Shown piece after piece: positions 1-6,955 of a stretch of 19,476 nucleotides of DNA. The stretch lies in NCBI RefSeq assembly GCF_034676545.1, contig NZ_JAUCBZ010000008.1, positions 1-19,476 on the forward strand, given 5' to 3'. Positions within the stretch are counted from its first letter, which is position 1, and every line of letters begins with the position of its first letter. The notes below the pieces were generated by a model. The model was given only the letters and a program-made list of their open reading frames with translations. It was not told the DNA's origin and made no database searches. Source of the DNA: Pararhodobacter sp. GTDB lineage: Bacteria > Pseudomonadota > Alphaproteobacteria > Rhodobacterales > Rhodobacteraceae. A program made the position numbers and the translations under genes.

Positions 1-59
1 ATTCGAACCCACGACCCCAACCTTGGCAAGGTTGTGCTCTACCCCTGAGCTACGCCCGC
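1..59 (-). tRNA. tRNA-Gly (anticodon GCC), partial at window edge
   Basis: On the minus strand the sequence starts with the acceptor strand GCGGGCG, continues through a D-arm (GCTC...GAGC), the anticodon arm CAACC-TTGCCAA-GGTTG with anticodon GCC, and a T-arm with GTGGG-TTCGAAT. The gene runs off the left edge, so the 3' half of the T-stem, the 3' acceptor strand and the CCA end are missing. Cloverleaf pairing in the visible part is complete. The tRNA decodes GGC/GGT glycine codons. Confidence 0.93.
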
Positions 60-74
60 ATCCGTTTCAACCGC

Positions 75-97
75 GCCTCAGTGCGTCGCGGTGAGGC
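75..97. repeat. Short inverted repeat between tRNA-Gly and ettA
   Basis: GCCTCA (75-80) and TGAGGC (92-97) form a 6-bp stem around an 11-nt loop, in the 5' flank shared by the leftward tRNA-Gly and the rightward ettA. No U-tract follows, so it is not a standard terminator. It may be a protein-binding site or have no function. Confidence 0.3.
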
Positions 98-320
98 AGT
101 TTCTAGGGATAGCCGGCACAAAAGGCAATAGCCCTTCTTGAAGTTTTCCACAGGAGGCGTCATCCTCTCCTGCTCCACTCATGAATATGCCAGAGCGCAC
201 CTGTCTTTTCGGGCGCCTGCTGAGAGATCATATCCCGGCGCATGCTTGCCGCTGCCGCAGGGGAGGGCTAGAAGATCAGCAACTTCCCTCAATCCCTCTT
301 TCGGATGGAGCCGGCGGCGC

Positions 321-1976
321 ATGGCCCCCTATCAGTATGCCTACCATATGAGCGGTCTGACCAAGACCTATGCCGGCGGCAAGAAGGTGCTCGATAATGT
401 GCACCTCTCCTTCTACCCTGATGCGAAGATCGGCGTGCTCGGCGTCAATGGCGCGGGTAAGTCCACGCTCCTGCGCATCATGGCAGGCACCGACAAGGAT
501 TACTCCGGCGAGGCCTGGGCCGCAGAAGGCGTGCGCGTCGGCTATCTGCCGCAGGAACCCCATCTCGACCCCGAAAAGAACGTGCGCGAGAACGTGATGA
601 ACGGCGTGGCCGATAAAAAGGCTATTCTGGATCGCTACAACGAACTCGCCATGAACTATTCTGACGAGACCGCGGACGAGATGACCAACCTACAGGACGA
701 GATCGAGGCGAAGGGCCTCTGGGATCTCGACTCCAAGGTTGAACAAGCCATGGAAGCCCTGGGCTGCCCGCCGGACGACTGGGACGTGACTCGCCTTTCG
801 GGTGGTGAGCGCCGCCGCGTGGCCCTGTGCCGCCTGCTTCTGGAACAGCCGGAAATCCTGCTGCTCGACGAACCGACCAACCATCTCGACGCCGAAACGG
901 TGAACTGGCTAGAAGGGCATCTGCGCACCTATCCGGGCGCGATCCTGATCGTCACCCATGACCGCTACTTCCTCGACAATGTGACCGGCTGGATTCTCGA
1001 GCTCGATCGCGGCCGTGGTATTCCCTATGAGGGCAATTATTCCTCATGGCTGGCGCAGAAGCAGAAGCGCCTGCAGCAGGAAGGCCGTGAGGATGAGGCG
1101 CGCCAGCGCGCTCTTTCCCGCGAGCAGGAATGGATTTCCGCCTCGCCCAAGGCGCGTCAGGCCAAGAACAAGGCCCGTATCCAGCGTTATGACGATCTGG
1201 TGATGAAGGCCTCCGAAAAGGCCCCGCAGACCGCACAGATCATCATTCCGGTGGCTGAGCGCCTCGGCAACAATGTCATTGATTTCGAGAACCTCTCGAA
1301 GGGCTTCGGCGATAAGCTGCTGATTGATGGCCTCACCTTCAAGCTGCCTCCCGGCGGCATTGTCGGTGTCATCGGCCCCAACGGCGCGGGCAAGTCCACG
1401 CTGTTCCGCATGATTACGGGTCAGGAGCAGCCCGATGGCGGCTCTATCACCGTCGGTGAGTCGGTGAAGCTGGGCTATGTGGACCAGAGCCGCGATGCAC
1501 TGGATGACAAGAAGAACGTCTGGGAGGAAATTTCCGGCGGGAATGATGTCATCTATGTCGGCAAGAAGGAAATCCTGTCCCGCGCCTACTGTGCGGCCTT
1601 CAACTTCAAGGGTGGCGACCAGCAGAAGAAGGTTGGCTCGCTTTCAGGCGGTGAACGCAACCGCGTGCATCTGGCCAAGGTTCTGCAAAGCGGCGGCAAT
1701 GTGCTGCTTCTCGACGAACCCACCAACGATCTGGACATTGAAACCCTGCGCGCCCTGGAAGAAGCGCTGGAAGATTACGCCGGTTGCGCCGTCGTGATCT
1801 CGCATGATCGCTTCTTCCTCGACCGTATCGCCACGCACATGCTCGCCTTTGAGGGTGACAGCCATGTGGAGTGGTTCGAGGGCAACTTCGCCGATTATGA
1901 GGAAGACAAGAAGCGTCGCCTCGGTGTGGATTCGACCATTCCGAAGCGCCTGCAATACAAGAAGTTCTCACGCTGA
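321..1976 (+). CDS. ettA: Energy-dependent translational throttle protein EttA (ABC-F ATPase)
   Basis: EttA is a soluble ABC-F protein that binds the ribosomal E site and gates entry into elongation according to the ATP/ADP ratio. The 551-aa product has two ATP-binding cassettes: Walker A GVNGAGKST at about 41-49, signature LSGGE at about 159-163, Walker B LLLDEPTNHLD, then a second Walker A GPNGAGKST near 352, a second LSGGE and LLLDEPTNDLD. The charged linker between them is the family's P-site tRNA-interaction motif. Length and near-colinear motifs match E. coli EttA (about 555 aa). The reading frame is open from 138, but I start at the ATG at 321: the preceding sequence has no family similarity, GGATGGAG lies about 8-15 nt upstream, and MAPYQYAYHM matches the usual EttA N-terminus. 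It is monocistronic, with terminator structures downstream. Confidence 0.96.
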   Translation: MAPYQYAYHMSGLTKTYAGGKKVLDNVHLSFYPDAKIGVLGVNGAGKSTLLRIMAGTDKDYSGEAWAAEGVRVGYLPQEPHLDPEKNVRENVMNGVADKKAILDRYNELAMNYSDETADEMTNLQDEIEAKGLWDLDSKVEQAMEALGCPPDDWDVTRLSGGERRRVALCRLLLEQPEILLLDEPTNHLDAETVNWLEGHLRTYPGAILIVTHDRYFLDNVTGWILELDRGRGIPYEGNYSSWLAQKQKRLQQEGREDEARQRALSREQEWISASPKARQAKNKARIQRYDDLVMKASEKAPQTAQIIIPVAERLGNNVIDFENLSKGFGDKLLIDGLTFKLPPGGIVGVIGPNGAGKSTLFRMITGQEQPDGGSITVGESVKLGYVDQSRDALDDKKNVWEEISGGNDVIYVGKKEILSRAYCAAFNFKGGDQQKKVGSLSGGERNRVHLAKVLQSGGNVLLLDEPTNDLDIETLRALEEALEDYAGCAVVISHDRFFLDRIATHMLAFEGDSHVEWFEGNFADYEEDKKRRLGVDSTIPKRLQYKKFSR

Positions 1977-1983
1977 AGCTATC

Positions 1984-2021
1984 AGAGCACGCACTGGCCT
2001 GAAGAGACCAGTGCGTGCTCT
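1984..2021 (+). terminator. Perfect 14-bp hairpin just after ettA
   Basis: AGAGCACGCACTGG (1984-1997) pairs perfectly with CCAGTGCGTGCTCT (2008-2021) around a 10-nt loop, starting 7 nt past the ettA stop. It is followed by GCAATCTT rather than a run of U, so it may act in 3'-end stabilisation or processing rather than as a classical terminator. Confidence 0.55.
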
Positions 2022-2088
2022 GCAATCTTGAGGTTGGAATGTATCGTCAGACCAGTTGAGTCAGACAAAACAAGCTGATGACTGATTG

Positions 2089-2114
2089 GCCCACCCAAAC
2101 GGCGGGCATTTTTT
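2089..2114 (+). terminator. Intrinsic terminator after ettA
   Basis: GCCCACC (2089-2095), loop CAAAC, then GGCGGGC (2101-2107) form a GC-rich stem with one A-C mismatch. It is followed at once by ATTTTTTC, a good U-tract on the plus strand. It lies 113 bp after the ettA stop and abuts the end of the convergent GGDEF gene, so it would keep ettA transcripts out of that gene. Confidence 0.7.
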
Positions 2115-3613
2115 CAGGAATGAATAACTGAACTGGCAGCCCAAGCCATATTGCGCCCACGCCTCTTCGCCTCGTAAAGCGCCGTATCGGCAGCCTCCAG
2201 CAACATGCGACGACGGCTCGCCATATCGACAGTCGGGTCTATGCTCATGAGCGATGAGACGCCGATGCTGACACTGATCTGTCCCCAAGTGCTGCGGACA
2301 TGCGGCCTTCCGATATTCCAGACTGCCTGACGCACCCGTTCGGCCACCACCTGCGCACCTGCCGGGTCTGTGCTGGGAAGAATAGCGACGAACTCCTCGC
2401 CACCATAACGGCAGACCACATCGCGCGGTCGCGACAATGCGGTGGACAGAGCCCGCGCAACCTGCCGCAGGCACTCATCCCCCGCGGGATGCCCATAATA
2501 ATCATTGAACAGCTTGAACTGGTCCACATCGATAATCATCAGAGAAACCGGCGCCTGTTCACGCCGCGCGGCACTGACTTCGATGCGATAGATTTCCTCA
2601 AACTGCCGCCGGTTGAGAAGACCGGTCAGGAAGTCACGCTCAGCGGTTGCTTGAAGTCGCTCATTCGCGGCGGCCAGCACACGCTCCGCCCGTTTATAGA
2701 TGCTGATGTCGGTCAGGCTCACAGCCCCGCCGATCGTCAGGCCATCAGCATCCCGCACCGGTCGAACGGAGACCTGATAGGAGCGCCCACGCCAGATAAA
2801 TTCATGATCTGGCACCCCGTGTCCAATGTCAAAAGCCTCGATATCCCTGCCGAAATTGGCCGCGCCCTCTGGCATGAAATCGGCGATCATCCGCCCCTGA
2901 ACTTCATCCGGGCTCATGTTCAGCAGGCGGGCGAAAGCATGGTTCACATGCACGAAGCGACCATGACGATCCGCCAGGCACAAAGCCACCGGCACCACAT
3001 CATAGTAGTTATCTGGATCACGGAAAACAGGATCCGCCCGGACGTCATCGGAGATCAGCCGGGACACCCCGCAATAGCCAATCACCCGGCCATCGGCTGC
3101 ACGCAGGGTTGTTCCATTCATGTCCAAAAGCCCGACCTTCCCGTCATTACGGGAAATCCGGTGAACATGCCGATGGATTGAATGGCCTTCCGCCAGAGCG
3201 CTACGAAAAAGCGCCGTAAAGGAGACAGCTTCCCGCACAGGGAGAAGCGAGACATAGGTGCGCCCGATCAACTGCGCAGGAGACACCCCCACCACAGAGC
3301 TGGATGCATCGGAAGAAAATGTGAATGCACCGGCCTCATCCACCTGCCAGACCCATTCCTGGCAAGCATCGAGAATGCTGGCAACACGCGGATCATCTCC
3401 GCCTTCTCCCGCACGCCCCAGAACGAAACCCGTATCATCGCTCACGAGAAAACGGTCCTGGAGTGGGAAAAACCAGAAACGGTGACCCGGAAGCAGTTGC
3501 CCTGAGAGGCATTCAGCAAAAACAATTCGGCCATCGTTCTCCACCCATGCGAACGCCATCTGGTCCATCGCTCCTAAGGAAGCGATCCGCCCATATGCGC
3601 CTGGAGACATCAC
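2114..3613 (-). CDS. Diguanylate cyclase with two PAS-type sensor domains (PAS-PAS-GGDEF)
   Basis: Predicted to condense two GTP into the second messenger c-di-GMP. The 499-aa protein has an N-terminal segment of unknown type (1-75), a PAS-like domain at about 76-185 (ILDACQEWVWQVDEAG), a second PAS at about 203-305 (DVVPVALCLADRHGRFVHVN), a short helix, and a GGDEF domain from about 325. The active site is RYGGEEF (GGEEF at 404-408). RPRD at 395-398, five residues before it, is a well-formed inhibitory I-site, so product feedback is likely. No EAL domain, signal peptide or clear membrane helix is present, so it is probably cytosolic. The start is uncertain: GTG at 3613 is followed at once by ATG at 3610, and ATG codons at 3568 and 3559 lie near an AGGAG. 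The sensed signal cannot be told from sequence. Confidence 0.9.
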   Translation of the reverse strand: MMSPGAYGRIASLGAMDQMAFAWVENDGRIVFAECLSGQLLPGHRFWFFPLQDRFLVSDDTGFVLGRAGEGGDDPRVASILDACQEWVWQVDEAGAFTFSSDASSSVVGVSPAQLIGRTYVSLLPVREAVSFTALFRSALAEGHSIHRHVHRISRNDGKVGLLDMNGTTLRAADGRVIGYCGVSRLISDDVRADPVFRDPDNYYDVVPVALCLADRHGRFVHVNHAFARLLNMSPDEVQGRMIADFMPEGAANFGRDIEAFDIGHGVPDHEFIWRGRSYQVSVRPVRDADGLTIGGAVSLTDISIYKRAERVLAAANERLQATAERDFLTGLLNRRQFEEIYRIEVSAARREQAPVSLMIIDVDQFKLFNDYYGHPAGDECLRQVARALSTALSRPRDVVCRYGGEEFVAILPSTDPAGAQVVAERVRQAVWNIGRPHVRSTWGQISVSIGVSSLMSIDPTVDMASRRRMLLEAADTALYEAKRRGRNMAWAASSVIHS

Positions 3614-4021
3614 TCTCGACTCTGAAATCCAGAGGCTGCTTGGCTTTGGATATGATCACATCATGGCAAACATGGGCCAAATATGTGGTGCGCAAGAAAA
3701 AAGAGTCACCAAAGCTTTTTAAATGTCTTCTCCAAGGACCGACCACAAGCTATTGCGGCCAACTGTTCTTGACAGTGGCAACCTCATCAAAATGATGCAA
3801 CCAGAAAAATATACAACCTGCGGCATAATCTGCGGGCGGAAACGGTTGGCATCGCAAGGTTATGAGATGACGCGCGATACACCGCAGACAGCGCGTCAGG
3901 TTGCACGAGCAAGCCTGTGGATAATTCCACACGGCGACGCAAGACTGCCCGCTTCAATTTCAGAGCCAGACCGGCGCGAAATGCATTTTTCAAACTACAC
4001 CAGTGGCTTGCCTCACGAATC

Positions 4022-4049
4022 AAGGGGGCAAACGTATGATCGCCCCCTT
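4022..4049. terminator. GC-rich hairpin, terminator-like
   Basis: AAGGGGGC (4022-4029) pairs perfectly with GCCCCCTT (4042-4049) around a 12-nt loop and is followed on the plus strand by the pyrimidine-rich CTTCCCTTT. It could terminate a plus-strand transcript arising in the intergenic region. Read on the minus strand it lies about 110 bp past the dmeF stop. Confidence 0.4.
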
Positions 4050-4070
4050 CTTCCCTTTAAGAGAGCAAGT

Positions 4071-4107
4071 TGTTTTCGGGTGCCCCAATTTGAGCCACCC
4101 GAAAACA
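4071..4107. terminator. 12-bp inverted repeat downstream of dmeF
   Basis: TGTTTTCGGGTG (4071-4082) pairs perfectly with CACCCGAAAACA (4096-4107) around a 13-nt loop. Outside this, CAAG and CTTG can extend the stem across a small bulge. It lies about 55 bp past the dmeF stop on the minus strand and is the nearest candidate 3' end for the dmeRF transcript, though no long U-tract follows. Confidence 0.4.
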
Positions 4108-4161
4108 TGCTTGATTGCAAAGGCAAAAAGCCATCACCGTTCTTAGGTAACGTGACTTGCT

Positions 4162-5160
4162 CTAACGGCACTCCACCGTCAGGTGCTCCACCTCGTCCAC
4201 TCCGGCAAGCCGGCTCCGGATCATCTGCTGCGTCAGGCCTTCACCCGAAACGCTGATGATCGCGGCCCGCGCCTGCGGCCCAACGCGCCAGACATGAAGG
4301 TCCAGAATATGCGCATCCCCCGGTCCTTCCACGGCTGCGCGCATTTCGTCGGCCACATGCTCATCCGTCTCATCCAGCAGCACGCGGGAGGTTTCCCGGA
4401 TCAACTCCCACGCCCAGCGTGCAATCACGATGCCGCCAACAATGCCCATCAGCGGATCACACCAATCCCAGCCCAGATAGCGACCAGCCAGAAGGGCTGC
4501 GATGGCAAGAACCGAGGTCAGGGCATCTGCCAGCACATGGAAATAGGCCGAGCGCAGATTGTTGTCGCCGTCCATGCTTGAGCCATGGCCGTGATGGTGA
4601 TGGCCGTGATGATCGTGCTGATGGCCATGATGGTGCCCATGCCCGCCGGAAAGAAGGACGGCGCTCAGCAGGTTCACGCCAAGGCCCAGTGTCGCGACGA
4701 TAGCGGCATCGGTAAAATTCACAGTGCTGGGCTCAAACAGGCGCGCAATTGATTCAACCGCCAGACCAAGAGCCACAACCCCAAGAATCAATGCTGATGC
4801 AAATGCCGCCAGATCTCCCACCTTGCCCGTGCCAAAACTGAAGCGCGGATCACGCGCATGACGACGGGCATAGGAATAGGCCACGGCAGCAAGACCCAAT
4901 GCACCGGCATGAGTCGCCATGTGGAAACCATCCGCCAGAAGCGCCATCGAGCCCGTCATCAGGCCTGCGACAATCTCGACAACCATCATAGCTGCGGTCA
5001 ACAGCACCACCCAAAGAGTCCGGCGGGCATTCTCACCATGGTGAGACCCCAGGAACACATGCTCGTGCCCATCTGGGAGTTCGCTCCCGGCCTGAGAGGG
5101 ACTGGATCTCGGGTGAGGATGGGGATGGGGATGGGGATGATTATGCGTGCCAGAACTCAT
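4162..5160 (-). CDS. dmeF: Cation diffusion facilitator, DmeF-type Ni/Co efflux transporter
   Basis: Predicted inner-membrane antiporter that exports divalent metal, most likely Co/Ni given the RcnR-type repressor beside it. The 332-aa protein starts with a His-Pro repeat (residues 6-17) and more His at 32-41, then has six hydrophobic helices. TM2 carries D77, H80 and H84 (ADGFHMATH), so the H-x3-D of typical zinc CDFs reads H-x3-H here. A His-rich cytoplasmic loop sits between TM4 and TM5, TM5 carries HVLAD, and a C-terminal ferredoxin-like cytoplasmic domain ends the protein. The frame is open to a GTG at 5193, but I start at the ATG at 5160 because GGGAG lies 8 nt upstream. It follows dmeR on the same strand with a 79-bp gap containing a hairpin. 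Metal specificity is inferred from family and neighbour. Confidence 0.9.
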   Translation of the reverse strand: MSSGTHNHPHPHPHPHPRSSPSQAGSELPDGHEHVFLGSHHGENARRTLWVVLLTAAMMVVEIVAGLMTGSMALLADGFHMATHAGALGLAAVAYSYARRHARDPRFSFGTGKVGDLAAFASALILGVVALGLAVESIARLFEPSTVNFTDAAIVATLGLGVNLLSAVLLSGGHGHHHGHQHDHHGHHHHGHGSSMDGDNNLRSAYFHVLADALTSVLAIAALLAGRYLGWDWCDPLMGIVGGIVIARWAWELIRETSRVLLDETDEHVADEMRAAVEGPGDAHILDLHVWRVGPQARAAIISVSGEGLTQQMIRSRLAGVDEVEHLTVECR

Positions 5161-5173
5161 GACATCGTCTCCC

Positions 5174-5191
5174 GCCACCCGTTCGGGTGGC
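5174..5191 (-). promoter_or_regulatory. Hairpin between dmeR and dmeF
   Basis: GCCACCC and GGGTGGC form a perfect 7-bp stem around a 4-nt loop, ending only a few nt upstream of the dmeF Shine-Dalgarno GGGAG. It could tune expression of the exporter relative to the repressor or protect the downstream mRNA. There is no U-tract, so full termination is unlikely. Confidence 0.4.
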
Positions 5192-5239
5192 ACTGCCAGG
5201 CTGCACCAGATCTGATCGGACCCTGGAGCATCGGTTCTC

Positions 5240-5521
5240 TCATCTGGAATAACGGCGGATCACAGCCGCCAGCTCTTCTGCCCCCTGGGCCCGCTCCGCA
5301 TCAGACAAACCGGGCCGGGCAACATGTTCGCGCAGATGTGATTCAACGACTTCATCGAGAAAGCCGTTCACAGCGCCCCGCACCCCAGCCACCTGATGCA
5401 ACAACTCGGCACAGGGCGCGTCACGCATCAGCGCCTTGTCGATAGCCTCGATCTGCCCAGCGAGGCGCTTCACACGCATGCGCAGGGCTTCTTTGTAAGC
5501 GGGTGTACTTGTGTGTGCCAT
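5240..5521 (-). CDS. dmeR: RcnR/FrmR-family metal-responsive repressor (DmeR-like)
   Basis: A 93-aa all-helical repressor of the CsoR/RcnR superfamily. It binds DNA without metal and releases it when Ni or Co binds. The N-terminus MAHT supplies H3. C37, H62 and H66 align with the RcnR ligands C35, H60 and H64, and H3 with RcnR H3, so the full RcnR-type four-ligand set is present. This argues for Ni/Co rather than Cu (CsoR) or formaldehyde (FrmR) sensing. The core GVRGAVNGFLDEVVESHLREHV is typical of the family. The start is fixed by the conserved H3, although no Shine-Dalgarno is visible and the start lies only a few nt from a palindromic operator, so a very short leader is likely. It is the first gene of the dmeR-dmeF pair. 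Confidence 0.93.
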   Translation of the reverse strand: MAHTSTPAYKEALRMRVKRLAGQIEAIDKALMRDAPCAELLHQVAGVRGAVNGFLDEVVESHLREHVARPGLSDAERAQGAEELAAVIRRYSR

Positions 5522-5524
5522 GGG

Positions 5525-5541
5525 ATAGGGGTGTACCCTAT
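5525..5541 (-). promoter_or_regulatory. Putative DmeR operator overlapping the dmeRF promoter
   Basis: The inverted repeat ATAGGG-N5-CCCTAT lies immediately upstream of the dmeR start codon. AT-flanked G/C tracts resemble known RcnR/DmeR operators. On the minus strand a -10-like TATTAT (5545-5540) overlaps the palindrome, so bound repressor would block RNA polymerase. No good -35 was found. This is inferred from position and symmetry. Confidence 0.6.
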
Positions 5542-5545
5542 AATA

Positions 5546-5858
5546 GCCAGAGTCTCAATGGGCTTTCATTACAGACCGGGAAGGACCTTGAGCCCGCCCT
5601 CACACCTCGCCCCTCTCCGACAAGTCGAACAAGCCGAAGCTCACGGCTGTCACGCAACAGCAGCGAACCGCGCCCACCTCCCCAAACAAAAGGAAGGCGA
5701 GGCTAAAGGCTTTCACCATATGGATGAGAACGGAAAACTCGGGAAACCCGGAGGCTGGCCGTCAGGCCTAACAATGGCGAGAAAACACGCACACCGAATG
5801 CTGCGCTATCGCGCTGCTTTTGTACTCAAAAGCATAATGCTCAAGCTGAAAGTGAGTT
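5546..5858. other. 313-bp intergenic region, no gene seen
   Basis: This lies between the dmeR promoter and the first tRNA-Ala gene. Open frames crossing it run into the tRNA or have no protein-like features. The only structure I can support is the terminator-like hairpin at 5734-5753. Confidence 0.5.
5734..5753 (-). terminator. Possible terminator of the tRNA-Ala transcript
   Basis: Read on the minus strand, CTC-C-GGG-TTT-CCC-GAG forms a short stem with one bulged base and is followed by TTTTCC. It lies about 105 bp past the 3' end of the left tRNA-Ala gene, a reasonable place for the end of the tRNA-Ala precursor. Confidence 0.35.
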
Positions 5859-5934
<76 letters not shown>

Positions 5935-6022
5935 ACAAAAGCCAACAACTGCGTCAAATTCGAAACAGAAACCTAAACTTCTGCTCAATCCAACGCCGGG
6001 AAGTCCGCCGGCCTGACAAAGT

Positions 6023-6036
6023 GGAACTTACGTTCC
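6023..6036. repeat. Small hairpin between the two tRNA-Ala genes
   Basis: GGAAC (6023-6027) and GTTCC (6032-6036) form a 5-bp stem with a 4-nt loop in the 114-bp spacer between the tRNAs. It may be a processing element in the tandem precursor. No further function can be claimed. Confidence 0.3.
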
Positions 6037-6048
6037 TTAAAAATAATT

Positions 6049-6124
<76 letters not shown>

Positions 6125-6267
6125 ACCGGGCTGCGGGTTGTGTGAAAACTCATAGCTAAGCCTAAGCTTTTACTCTGATTTTTCGCACCGGGAAGCCCCG
6201 CAGCAGGCGCTCAGGAATTCACATCCCTTGAGCGAGGACGGCCTTAGAGCACGCCCGAAGATGGGTG

Positions 6268-6663
6268 TCAACCCTCTTCATCATCCTCAATGCCATCGCC
6301 GATCAGATCGGAGACATCATCGTCATCATCCTCGTCATCTTCGAGGAATGTGTCGTCGTCACCATCGTCGACATCGTCTTCCGCATCCACATCCACGTCA
6401 TCGGTCGCGGTGACCTTGGACGCACCTGCGGATTCGGCATCGGCCTCCTCGAGGCTGATAACCTCTGCGGCGACCTCTTCCTTGTCTTCGTCGTCTCCGG
6501 GGGCAGGCTCGCTGCGCGCCGGAGCCCGCGCTGCCGGTTCAAAGAAGGAACGCGGGTAACGCTCCCCTGTGAATGGCGACACGACGGGGTCCTTGTTCAG
6601 GTCGTAAAACTTGCGACCCGTAACCGGACAGGTGCGCTTGGTGCCGAGTTCAGGCTTCGCCAC
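6268..6663 (-). CDS. FYDLN-acid family protein (TIGR02300-type)
   Basis: A 131-aa protein of unknown function characteristic of alphaproteobacteria. The conserved N-terminus MAKPELGTKR-TCPVTGRKFYDLNKDP-VVSPFTGE spans residues 1-35, with FYDLN at about 19-23. The rest is a low-complexity, extremely acidic Asp/Glu tail after about residue 55, which is the family hallmark. The single Cys within TCPVTGRKFYDLN resembles half of a zinc-ribbon knuckle, but no second CxxC is present. The start is GTG at 6663, supported by the conserved N-terminus and GAGGA 8 nt upstream. It is divergent from aroA. The tail suggests binding to basic partners or nucleic-acid mimicry, but that is speculation. Confidence 0.88.
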   Translation of the reverse strand: MAKPELGTKRTCPVTGRKFYDLNKDPVVSPFTGERYPRSFFEPAARAPARSEPAPGDDEDKEEVAAEVISLEEADAESAGASKVTATDDVDVDAEDDVDDGDDDTFLEDDEDDDDDVSDLIGDGIEDDEEG

Positions 6664-6955
6664 GGCAAAGATCCTCGGTTAAGTCTGTGGAAAGAGCGTG
6701 CTCCATTGAAGCGTTGCATGAGCCATGTCAAGGCGCAATCATCGGATCAGCATTTTCCTTAACCTCAAGATGACGTTGCAACCCCCATTCACATGCCTTT
6801 CAGCAAGACTTCATCGCCATCCCCACATGTCCCTCTCACGGCAACTCTCCCACCTCCCTCACATGGCACCCGCCGTGCAGCCATGTTAGATCACCTGCAT
6901 GATTCGAGGCACGGTCCCGCCATGTGCGGCACTATGGCAGAACCGAGGTAAGCCC
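6664..6955. promoter_or_regulatory. Divergent promoter region between the FYDLN gene and aroA
   Basis: This 292-bp stretch separates divergent genes and must hold both promoters. On the minus strand a perfect -35 TTGACA (6731-6726) faces the FYDLN gene, though the -10 at standard spacing is poor (CAATGG). No convincing aroA promoter was identified by eye. The aroA Shine-Dalgarno GAGG lies just before 6956. Confidence 0.4.

Larger units (their letters stand above)
3614..4161. other. Gene-poor 548-bp intergenic region with two hairpins
   Basis: This stretch separates the GGDEF gene from dmeF and is visibly more AT-rich than its surroundings. The open frames crossing it (for example 3723-4256, plus) have no recognisable domain and unlike-protein composition. 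It holds two strong inverted repeats near its right end (annotated separately) and a good -35-like TTGACA at 3769-3774 without a convincing -10. It could encode a small RNA, but no known RNA family was recognised. Confidence 0.5.

Noticed and set aside
138..320. Upstream extension of ettA to an ATG at 138
   Set aside because: The extra 61 residues resemble nothing in the EttA family, and the ATG at 321 has a suitable ribosome binding site and the family N-terminus.
3769..3774. TTGACA as a promoter -35 on the plus strand
   Set aside because: The -10 at 17-bp spacing is ATGATG, a poor match, so it is not listed as a promoter.
3723..4256. 177-codon plus-strand open frame in the gap before dmeF
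   Set aside because: No recognisable domain, composition unlike a protein, spans two hairpins and overlaps the end of dmeF antisense.
4566..4653. Repetitive CATGATGG-type sequence suggestive of a tandem repeat
   Set aside because: It encodes the His-rich cytoplasmic loop of dmeF (CAT/CAC codons), so coding explains it.
6290..6420. TCGTCATC-rich simple-sequence tract
   Set aside because: It is the Asp/Glu-coding tail of the FYDLN protein read on the opposite strand.
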